Source: Eunapius fragilis (Eukaryota > Porifera > Demospongiae > Spongillida > Spongillidae). Taken from it: a stretch of 64,000 nt of DNA. Below are positions 1 to 8,162 of this stretch, piece by piece. The notes under the pieces are model-generated. The model was not told where the DNA came from. It made no database searches and saw only the letters and a program-made list of their open reading frames with translations. Each line of letters begins with the position of its first letter. Position 1 is the stretch's first letter. Location of the stretch: assembly GCA_963681505.1 (NCBI GenBank), contig OY811979.1:6080910-6144909 (forward strand), read 5' to 3'. A program made the translations under genes and the position numbers.

Positions 1-2996
1 CTATGCTCTGCCATGTTTGTACGTCCTGGCTTATCACTGAAGACGCTGCTGAAGTTGTTTAGTAGGGCCTGCAGTTCCTTCATCTGCTCTCTGGTTAGTT
101 CTTCTCCAAATTTAGCCCCTTCCTTGCTCTGCTCGTTCCACACTGGAATATCTTCCTCCAGCTCATCAGCATAGCGATTGTCTTCCACTTCTTCCACTAC
201 AGCTCTTACATGGTAACCCTTCAGCATGTTAACATGGAACACGCGTTGACGCTTCCTCCGGTCATGCATGTCTAGCATATAGTTCAACTTCCCCATTCTG
301 GTTACTATTTGATATGGTCCCTGCCATTGAGCTAGTAGTTTGTTTGTGGACGTAGGTAATAGCACTAACACCAAATCTCCAGGCTTAAACTCCCGCATTC
401 TAGCCTTGGCATCATACCACCTCTTTTGCCTATCCTGCTGCTTTGTTATGTTCTCATGCACACAGTCTACCATCTGTTTGAGCTTCTCCCTCGTGGAGAG
501 GACATAACTAACTACACTCTCATTTTGGCTTTCATTTCCCTCCCAGGTCTCTCTCAAAATATCAAGGGGTCCCCGCACATCCCTACCATATAGGAGCTCA
601 AAAGGTGAAAACCCTGTCGACGCCTGGGGTACCTCTCTATATGCAAATAGTAGGTATGGGATTAACTTATCCCAATCTTTCCCATCTATTGCCGTGGCCT
701 TTCTCAGCATGCTCTTGAGCGTTTGATTAAATCGCTCCACCAGGCCATCTGTCTGAGGGTGATACGGACTTGTCCTAATCGGTTTCACATGCAGCAGACG
801 ATACAACTCCACTAGGAGTTGCGACATAAAATTACTGCCCTGGTCCGTAAGGATCTCCCTTGGAATTCCCACCCTAGCAAATAGTTCTACCAGTTTCTCA
901 GCCACATGTTCAGCATCAATGCTTTTTAACGGGATTGCCTCTGGGTAACGCGTGGCGTAATCACAAACCACGAGCACATATCGATTACCCGCCCGACTCG
1001 TAAGCAATGGCCCTACAATATCCATGGCCACCCTGCTGAATGGTTCACTGATCACTGGTAATGGCATCAAAGGGGCCTTCCCCGCTCCCTTATGTGATGC
1101 TTTTTGACATACTGCACAGGTTCTACAAAACTCCTCCACATCCCCGAACACATTAGGCCAATAAAACCGGCGCAACACACGCCGACGTGTTTTCTCCTTA
1201 CCTAAGTGTCCTGCGAGGGGTATCTCATGAGCTAGTTCCAACACAGTCCTCCGCAACTGCTTGGGTAGAACCAACTGCTCAATCTCAAACTCTTTCCGAC
1301 CATAGGGCGCCCATCTCCTGCATAGGAGCCCGTCTCTCTTGAAATATTCGGAACCCTCACCCTTCCGAGCTTCATCTGCGACCATCTGTCTGATGTTAGC
1401 CAGGGTGGAATCGTGTTCCTGTAACCGTTGTAGTTCGTCAGCCGAAATGTCCAAAATGCCCTTCGACTTGGCAACGACCGGGTCTTCCCGTTTTGGAACT
1501 TCGGAACTCAACGTAGGAGAACCATTGCTGCTCTCCTCTATCGAGCGCGGTCGTGCTCCCGCTGCCCGTTCTTTCTCCTTTCGGAGAATTTCTTCCTCTA
1601 GTTGCTGCCGCGCCCTTGCCCTCGTCATCACGATCAGGACGTCTTGGGGACACGTCTCCTCTGGGTGCCGACCTAGCAACTGGAACAATTCAGGGACGTC
1701 TGTCCCTAACAACACCGGAACCGTTGGGTTCTCTGCAACTGCCGCTTCCACGATGAACTTCAGATCCCTCACGCCTATTTCCACTTTGGCCAAAGGATAG
1801 AAATTAATATCACCGTGAGCACAACGTACCGATACTCCCTTGCCCTCCAAGTAGTTCTCCAGAGGAACCAATCGGTTGGAGACCATCGTCCTGGAGCATC
1901 CGGTATCTAGAAGGATCCTGGTTTTTTGTCCTTCCACCGTTCCTGACTGACAAATACTGTTCTGTCTTCCTCCGGATCCCTTACTCCGTTTCTCGGAATC
2001 CTCTCGCCAAAGTAGTGCCCTGCGTTCTGGACAATTACGAGAAATGTGACCAACTTTCCTACATTGGAAGCATCTTGGTCCCTCGCTCTCTTCCTCCCTT
2101 GGCTTCTTCCGGCATACACTTTCAGTATGTCCTGTACGTCCGCAATACGTACAACTGTTTATCTTCCTTCCCGCACCATCTGTCTTGGGACTTTTCTCGG
2201 CTACTGGCGGTTCCTTCCGTCGGATTTGCTCGTACTCATCGACTAACTCTCCGGCTTCTACACAGGTCTTCGGCTTCTTTTCATGTACCCATAGCCGCTT
2301 TTCTAAGGGTAGAGTGTTCAGAAACTGCTCCAACCCAACCAACTGCTGGATCTCCTCTATCGTCTGGTGTTCCTTCATCCACTTCTTTAACAAATCCATC
2401 AACCTGGTAGCCGTCTCACTGTTCGTTTCACCTTCCCGTCGTATCAAACTTCGGAACCTCACTCGATATGCTTCCGCGTTGATTCCGTAACGCGCCAAGA
2501 TCGCCGCCTTAATTGCTTCATAGTCATTTGAGCTTGAAGTAGGAAGCGCCGCAAATGCCAGTTGCGCCTTCCCTGTCAACTGAGGAGCGAGGAAATGTGC
2601 CCAGCGATTCTCATCAATGCCGTGAGCCGTCATTATGCGCTCGAATGTGACGAGATATGCTTCCACGTCGTCTTCCGCTCCAAGAGGTACCAGTTTCACG
2701 CTCAAATTTGCTGGTTTTGTGGAATCTGCCTTCCGTGTCTCTGCTAATTTGGCAATTAAGCCGAGGTACGCTCTGGTCTCATCGTGACGCTCGCGATCTT
2801 TACCTTGTTGCACATGCTCTTCTTCGCGCCATTTCCTTTGCTCGTCGAATTCCCGTTCCCGCTGGACTCGATCCGCCGCCAACTGTTGAAGCAACCTCTG
2901 TACCTCCTCCATTGCACCACTGGACGTTGCGGTTGTTCTAACGATAGGTGTCTCGCTCTCAATATCTCTGTATACCCTTCCGGATCGCAATGTCAT
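1..2996 (-). CDS. Gmr1-like Ty3/Gypsy polyprotein: gag, protease, integrase, start of RT (partial)
   Basis: One uninterrupted minus-strand frame runs from ATG at 2996 off the left edge (about 998 residues seen). An in-frame TAG upstream makes 2996 the first usable start. In order I see: charged N-terminus; a SCAN-like gag domain around residues 172-255; two CCHC zinc knuckles (about 282-321); an aspartic protease DTGCS motif (about 363); an integrase with an H2C2 zinc finger (about 588-628) and D, D, E residues in MDIVGP, TDQGSN and LVERFN (about 658, 717, 752); a C-terminal linker; and, at the edge, the FSSVFSDKPGRT sequence that normally opens a Gypsy reverse transcriptase. Integrase before RT is the arrangement of Gmr1-type Gypsy elements, whose gag is related to SCAN domains. 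No stop or frameshift was seen, so this copy may be young. The remaining RT, RNase H and 3' LTR lie outside the window. Confidence 0.88.
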   Translation of the reverse strand, partial: MTLRSGRVYRDIESETPIVRTTATSSGAMEEVQRLLQQLAADRVQREREFDEQRKWREEEHVQQGKDRERHDETRAYLGLIAKLAETRKADSTKPANLSVKLVPLGAEDDVEAYLVTFERIMTAHGIDENRWAHFLAPQLTGKAQLAFAALPTSSSNDYEAIKAAILARYGINAEAYRVRFRSLIRREGETNSETATRLMDLLKKWMKEHQTIEEIQQLVGLEQFLNTLPLEKRLWVHEKKPKTCVEAGELVDEYEQIRRKEPPVAEKSPKTDGAGRKINSCTYCGRTGHTESVCRKKPREEESEGPRCFQCRKVGHISRNCPERRALLWREDSEKRSKGSGGRQNSICQSGTVEGQKTRILLDTGCSRTMVSNRLVPLENYLEGKGVSVRCAHGDINFYPLAKVEIGVRDLKFIVEAAVAENPTVPVLLGTDVPELFQLLGRHPEETCPQDVLIVMTRARARQQLEEEILRKEKERAAGARPRSIEESSNGSPTLSSEVPKREDPVVAKSKGILDISADELQRLQEHDSTLANIRQMVADEARKGEGSEYFKRDGLLCRRWAPYGRKEFEIEQLVLPKQLRRTVLELAHEIPLAGHLGKEKTRRRVLRRFYWPNVFGDVEEFCRTCAVCQKASHKGAGKAPLMPLPVISEPFSRVAMDIVGPLLTSRAGNRYVLVVCDYATRYPEAIPLKSIDAEHVAEKLVELFARVGIPREILTDQGSNFMSQLLVELYRLLHVKPIRTSPYHPQTDGLVERFNQTLKSMLRKATAIDGKDWDKLIPYLLFAYREVPQASTGFSPFELLYGRDVRGPLDILRETWEGNESQNESVVSYVLSTREKLKQMVDCVHENITKQQDRQKRWYDAKARMREFKPGDLVLVLLPTSTNKLLAQWQGPYQIVTRMGKLNYMLDMHDRRKRQRVFHVNMLKGYHVRAVVEEVEDNRYADELEEDIPVWNEQSKEGAKFGEELTREQMKELQALLNNFSSVFSDKPGRTNMAEH

Positions 2997-3042
2997 GCGA
3001 CGATTAAACGCGCGGACTTGCTAGACAACAAACTAGCGATCA

Positions 3043-3061
3043 AATCCCACCGCTGCCACCA
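3043..3061 (-). other. Primer binding site, tRNA-Leu type
   Basis: On the minus strand, two bases after the LTR end, the sequence TGGTGGCAGCGGTGGGATT is complementary to the 3' end (ending CCACCGCTGCCA plus CCA) of animal tRNA-Leu. Its position directly inside the 5' LTR is where reverse transcription of an LTR retrotransposon is primed. The tRNA match is from memory. Confidence 0.7.
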
Positions 3062-3063
3062 TA

Positions 3064-3280
3064 TGTCACGGCTCCCTATCGCTCGCAGTACGTAATCCCT
3101 GCATCAACCACAATGTATAGATGAACCGAGCTTATTTCACACACAAAAACATTACATGCCCCCTTTATATACATAGGGGTAACAACACGCCAATTGCACT
3201 GCATGAATTGAGTTCAACGACCCTTTGCAACACTTGAACAACGACCTTTGCAACACTTGAATAAGTTCACCATATCGTCA
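3064..3280 (-). mobile_element. 5' LTR of the Gmr1-like element
   Basis: Minus-strand segment beginning TGACG and ending CGTGACA, followed by TA and the primer binding site. It contains a TATA box (TATATAAAG at 3163-3171), a plausible promoter for the downstream polyprotein. Two copies of a short CAACACTTGA motif lie at 3228-3260. The outer edge at 3280 is inferred from the TG dinucleotide and from resumption of Ig-coding sequence at 3281. The partner LTR is off the window, so length and target duplication cannot be confirmed. Confidence 0.6.
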
Positions 3281-3806
3281 CCATGAGCTCAGTGGACTTC
3301 AGCCTTCACAAAGCATCACATGGTTCAAGTTGGGCCCAGGAGGGAACAGGACAGAACTAAAGGAGCCAATGGTGAACTTCTCCAGTGACCATCGAACACT
3401 TGTACTCAGTGGTGCTCAGGACAGTGATGGAGGAACCTACATATGCATCGTGACTCAGAACTCTATCCCATCATATCCATCTGCTGGTGTTACTATGCGG
3501 CTAGCTGTCACAAGAAAGAAGGGTAAGTTATTAAAAGATATCAAAACTCCCTATTTGAATGATTGCTATTTCATTATGCTTCCAGCCATATCAGCCAACA
3601 TCACTGTTAGTTGCTCTCCTACTGTGCAACCTGCTCCCAACATCACCTGGTGTACCCCTCGCCTTTTCCAAACTTCTCCATTGCCTGTGATTGTAGGTAC
3701 TGCCGCAGGGGGTGGAGCCACCCTGGTGCTGGTTACTGTAGCACTCTGCGTGTACATCATATGCTGCAGCAAACCTCGCAAGGGGGCAACCCCACATGTA
3801 TGCTGA
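3281..3806 (+). CDS. 3' part of an Ig-domain transmembrane protein gene
   Basis: Reading from 3282, the frame gives an Ig fold: ITWFKLG (strand C Trp), NFSSDHRTLVLSG and DGGTYICIV (strand F Tyr-x-Cys). A 63-bp intron, GT at 3523 to AG at 3585, separates it from a second exon with a short Cys- and Pro-rich stalk, one membrane span (residues VIVGTAAGGGATLVLV and onward) and a short CCSKPRKG cytoplasmic tail ending at TGA 3804-3806. The upstream Cys half of the Ig domain is missing because the LTR begins exactly there. Type I surface protein is likely; partner unknown. Whether this locus still works depends on whether the insertion is fixed. Confidence 0.65.
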
Positions 3807-3948
3807 GGGGAGCGGCCATTGTTGAACCCTTACTTTGATTATTCACGTGATTTATTACTGCTATTCATTAAATTTCGTATGGATGCCGTAGCACGCGAAG
3901 GCATTTTGAGACTTCACCTCAACATTTGCAGAGGAAAATGCATGTCAT

Positions 3949-3954
3949 AATAAA
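3949..3954 (+). terminator. Polyadenylation signal for the Ig gene
   Basis: AATAAA lies 143 bp after the stop codon and is followed by an A-rich stretch. This is the only canonical signal close to the 3' end of the Ig gene. Confidence 0.45.
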
Positions 3955-4002
3955 TTTTATACATTTAAAAAAAAGAAACTCTCACCTCAAAACTCGAAAT
4001 TC

Positions 4003-4266
4003 ACAAGATATAAAAAACATTCTCTCTGAGAGTTGGTGGTATATAGGATTTGAGGTCTATGGTGATCTGAAAAGGAATGGATCAACGATGATACGATTTT
4101 TATAGTCCTACATTTAGCATTTTTGTAGTTACGTTACTAAATATAATACTATTTTTATAAATTCGTCTCTTTATTGTTCCTTTGTTCCCTTCCTTTTTAC
4201 ACCAACAATAGCCTGCAAATCCTATATACCACCAACTTTCCAGAGAGAATGTTGTTGTTAACTTGT
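4003..4266. mobile_element. Palindromic MITE, ACAAG...CTTGT family (copy 1)
   Basis: Starts ACAAGATATAAAAAACATTC and ends with the diverged complement, closing in ACTTGT. The arm carries the family's marker GTTGGTGGTATATAGGA, and the centre carries CCTACATTTAGCA. Arms are more diverged than in the copies at 18.6 and 19.0 kb. There is no coding capacity, so it is non-autonomous. Confidence 0.7.
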
Positions 4267-4293
4267 CAATAGCAGAGGTTGAGATTCATAGAA

Positions 4294-4613
4294 GACTAGC
4301 CCCCTCATGTATCATTGGCTAGCCACCTCATGTATCATTGACTAGCCCCCTCATGTATCATTGGCTAGCCCCCTCATATCATTGGCTAGCACCCTCATGT
4401 ATCATTGGCTAGCCCCTTCATGTATCAATGTATTAATGGATAGCCCCCTCATGAAACATTGGCTAGCCCCCTCATGTATCATTGGTTAGCCCACTCATGT
4501 ATCATTGGCCTGCCCCCTCATGTGTCATTGGCTAGTCCCCTCATGTATCATTGGCTAGCCCCCCGTGTATCATTGGCTAGTCCCTTCATGTATCATTGGT
4601 TAGCACCCTCATG
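4294..4613. repeat. 23-bp minisatellite, about 14 copies
   Basis: Tandem units of consensus GGCTAGCCCCCTCATG plus TATCATT. Copies differ by one to three substitutions, one lacks about 4 bases (near 4375), and one has an 8-base expansion (near 4430). It sits between the MITE and a region without genes. Confidence 0.95.
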
Positions 4614-5100
4614 ACAAAAAGCTTCAGCAATAGAAGTGACATTGCTGGCTTTGTGTGGTCATCAAGTAGCTCCAAGGCTCTGCAGACTTCATGTGATGCA
4701 TGCATGTAGATTTGTGGTGTGCTTGGCAATTGTATTTGGTGATGTATGATCTGCGCATATGAATGTGGATAGATAAAGAAGGTTCTGGTATGGAACTTAT
4801 GGTTATGATACATAAAATGGTAGCTTATCACATAAAGTTTTGTCCTTAGTGATCTTCACAAAAACAAAAGATTTCTGGCATCTGTGTGTTTAGCTGACAA
4901 GATTTGCTTTAGTACACATAAAGACAGCTGCAACCTACTTACTGCTTCAGCAACACATTAATACTAGAAGATATTTGATAGTGAAGTCAATACCTCATGC
5001 ACTGTTTCTTGATGTCCCTGTTTGGCCTACTGATTGCAGAGTCACTGAATAAAGTGAATATCTTTTTTGCAAAAAAAAAAGAACTCCTTTCATTACCTTC
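4614..5100. other. No gene seen
   Basis: AT-rich sequence between the minisatellite and the Gypsy RT fragment. I see no conserved reading frame, splice pattern or terminal repeat. Confidence 0.6.
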
Positions 5101-5813
5101 CCCCTCTAGATTGGTATACCTGACACACATTCAGGACATTTCAGCGCAACTTCATGGGAAGACCATTTTGGACACTGTCTGCCACAGGTTGGAATTCGTT
5201 TTTGTCTACATCGACGACATCTTCATCGCCAGCAATGGTGCCAAGACTCACATGGACCTATATTATTATAGAGAAATGGTGTAGTATGAACTGTTGAAAA
5301 TAGGAGATAGATATAGCGATTCAAACAGGATTATCGCGGAAAAACAATCTCCTTAATGTACACCAATAAATGATTAAATGGTGAATTGTACTGTGTTTTC
5401 ACAGGACCACCTCTGCCAGCTGTTCCAACGATTTCAGAAATATGGTTTAGTTATCAACACTTCTAAATGTCAATTTGGTCGGGATTCAATTGATTTTCTA
5501 TGACACCATATCATTCCAACCTGGATTGTACCATTGCCTGACAAGGTAAAGGTCATCAGCCAATACCCTCAACCAACCACAGTGAAGGTTTTACAGGAAT
5601 TCGTAGGTATGATCAATTTTTACCACCGTTTCATCCCAGGTGCTGCACGGATGATGTCACCACTCTACACAGCACTAGCAGGCAATTCGAAGACCTTGAT
5701 TTGGAGTGACGCAATATCAAAAGCATTTGATGCTACCAAGAAGGCATTGGCGGAGGCGACACTACTTTCCCACCCGCACCATGGAGCATCGCTGTCAATC
5801 ACCACAGATAGGT
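5101..5813 (+). pseudogene. Ty3/Gypsy reverse transcriptase/RNase H fragment (broken)
   Basis: Plus-strand remnants of a Gypsy pol. LTHIQDISAQLHGKT is joined directly to TVCHRLEFVFVYIDDI, so the middle of the RT, including the first catalytic motif, is deleted while the YIDD box remains. After THMD an insertion of about 145 bp (5259-5403), bounded by GGACC on both sides, interrupts the frame. Coding resumes with LCQLFQRFQKYGLVINTSKC, has a stop at 5502-5504 where the family has Gly (FLGHHI), and continues through the connection region VGMINFYHRFIPGA to the start of RNase H at about 5813. Dead copy; the rest of the element is absent. Confidence 0.85.
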
Positions 5814-6243
5814 ACTTGGATTTTTTTTTCAAATTGATATTTTTGCAACAATTCGCATGGTTCTAAAAAGAGTAAATAATGAGCATTCCAACGGTATATT
5901 ACTTATCATATCATCTTTTTTCATTCGGTCAGTACGGCAGCATAAAGCGGTACTTTTGAATGTATGGAATTGAATGACCGCGCTAAAAACAACTGTGCCG
6001 ATTTAACTTATATTCGCTACACTGATCGTAATAAACATGCTACTGCAGCCAAATATATAAGGAGTAACTGCCACACATACCTGCATATAAAAATAGTTTT
6101 TAGAAGGTACTACAGCAGATATTATGCATAAAATCATGCCAAATATGCAGCCTGCTCATGATAGCGATATAGAAATATATAGCCCAAGGTGTATATATCA
6201 TGTTCTCGGAAACAAAATTTTACCATTCAATGAAAAAGGCATT
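5814..6243. other. No gene seen
   Basis: AT-rich intergenic sequence. The short frames are not supported by any recognisable domain. Confidence 0.5.
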
Positions 6244-7180
6244 TCACATGTCAGGAAAATCAACAAAAATCATATCTCCAGTAATATAGTCAGTAAGCAG
6301 CTGTAATATGCATATTTTTTCATCTTTCCCTTCTTCCTCGATGTCTTCCTGTATCCAGTAACAGATGGTGGCTTTTGGAACTTTGCCAGTACTTTTCACT
6401 GAAATAATGTGTCCATGATACAGAATATTTTGTTTTTGCTCAGTAAACCGTAAATGTTCAATGTAAAGGCCATTAAGTATAGATATAACATTTTTAACAG
6501 GTTCTGTTTGTTCAATGCTAAGTTCTGGGAGAACTTCAGACAACTCAGCATTGTTGGTAAGTACTAAATTCAGCTTTTTTTCCAGCCTCCTGTAACTTGA
6601 ATCTTTTTCTTGCCTTTTTTCTATAACAAGTTGAGCTTGGATTTTGGCAATATTATCTTCACGTTTTTAAAGCTGTGCACTCATTGTTTTTGCTTCTGCT
6701 ATGCTAAACTGTATTATTTTTTCCTGTTCATCTGAAGGTTTAGCTACTAACCATGTCAACGTGTCATTCTTTCTACATTTAACTTTTCCATCTACATGGC
6801 CTATAGTACAATTTCTAATAGTTGTAAAGTAACAGCTACATCCTCAGCTGTGTCAATAGACACTATAAACTGCTCATTGAGAAACACCTCTACTTCAGTC
6901 CAACACCTTGTAAGAATTTTTTTTAATTTGACATTATATTAATAATATGACGTATTGCCCAACGCAACACATCAGGTGTAGTGGTGACATTGCTTCCAGC
7001 AGAGTGCTCAAGAATTGATGCAAAAACACTTCTAGTATTTTCTAAACGTTGAGATGCTATATTGGTGTGGATGTAAAACACTAGCCCCTTTCGTATCATG
7101 GGTTCTTGCAGTTCATTACGTTCATGGATGTCATTTTTAAAATGGTCCACAAAACTCTTCAAATCACCAACAGTCTTCAT
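6244..7180 (-). pseudogene. Decayed gene of unknown function
   Basis: Minus-strand coding traces in several frames. 7180-6923 reads MKTVGDLKSFVDHFKND through VLRWAIRHIINIMSN. 6910-6800 reads CWTEVEVFLNEQFIVSID. 6780-6590 reads a Lys/Glu-rich, coiled-coil-like stretch with one internal stop (TAA at 6667-6669). 6543-6244 gives a clean 99-residue end, LPELSIEQTEPVKNVI through DMIFVDFPDM. The pieces are collinear and could be exons or a frameshifted single frame; I cannot place convincing splice sites for all of them. I do not recognise the family. It lies between two transposon fragments, so it may itself be transposon cargo. Confidence 0.45.
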
Positions 7181-7194
7181 TATCCATGCAACTA

Positions 7195-7995
7195 CTCACA
7201 GAACTGTTGAATTAGCTGCATTAGAAAACATTCAATTTAACTCTCTTCTATCCCAGAGCTCTGTGGCTGACAAGGCTCGTCTCCTGTCTATCTCCTCTCC
7301 CCATGCCTCTGCTTGGCTCTCTGTAGTACCATCTCCAGGCCTGGGTCTAAGCTTAGACCCCAACGAGCACCAAATGGCCATGCATCAAGTGGTGGCTGGG
7401 GCTAAACACCTCACCTGGCTCACCTCCCTGTGCGTTGTGTCCAGAACATCCCTTGGATCCCCTAGGTCACCATGCAATAACATGTAAGAGAGGTGGTGAT
7501 GCTGTATCCAGGCACAACAAGCTCAGGGATGTAGTGCTTCAAACCTGCCATCATGCCTGCATCAGCGCCAAGGCAGAGGCCGGTAGTGGACTAGGACATG
7601 AGTTTCGGAACACACGCCCTGCTGACATCCTAGCTTCCAATTGGCTCTGTGGCAAGCCTGCTGCCTTTGACCTTACCATGGTGTCTCCGCTTAAACCTAC
7701 TCTTATCTCTGAAGCGGGTCGCACATCAGGGTCAGCAGTGGTTGCTGCTGAGCTAAGGAAGCACTCTGCCAATGATGCCAAGTGTTCCGAGCTAGGGTGG
7801 ACATGTATTCCCCTTGTGGCCGAGTCATATGGAGCCTGGGGCAATGAAGCGATGCAAGCTTTTTCACGGCTTGCATCATACCTTGCCACAAGGACCAACT
7901 CCCCCAAGTCCAAGGTTGTCTGCTGCTTGTATGGCCGCCTTAATTTGACTCTTGTGCGAGCCAATGCCCGAGCCCTCCTCTTAAGATCTGATGTG
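7195..7995 (+). pseudogene. REL-endonuclease C-terminal fragment of an R2-like non-LTR retrotransposon
   Basis: Two frames join near 7375-7385: the first ends at LDPNEHQMA and the second resumes with KWWLGLNT, so one frameshift is present. The second frame has a CCHC finger (CALCPEHPLDPLGHHAITC), then RPADILASNW and GKPAAFDLTMVSPL, which resemble the PD...D core of restriction-like endonucleases at the C-terminus of R2-type elements, and ends with YGRLNLTLVRANARAL. No RT domain is present upstream. The same domain recurs at 26.1, 50.8-51.1, 56.7 and 59.4 kb. Assignment to R2-like elements rests on motif order, not on a search. Confidence 0.6.
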
Positions 7996-8162
7996 GCTGT
8001 TCCCTTCAGGAGGGGGATAGTTCCTCATTGTCACTTTCATAGCCAGTGTGTCTCAGTATGTCTGGATATGTATGTATGTATTAATAATAGCATTTGCATT
8101 TATTCTGATTAGTGTATTCTGCTGCATCTTGTATTCCTGTTCATGTTTTCTCCATACTATTA

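Noticed and set aside
1339..1800. 153-codon plus-strand frame and other short frames within 1-3 kb
   Set aside because: Shadows of the Gmr1-like polyprotein, which runs open through this whole region on the minus strand.
4294..4613. Possible CRISPR-like array
   Set aside because: Units are contiguous with no unique spacers and the context is eukaryotic; it is an ordinary minisatellite.
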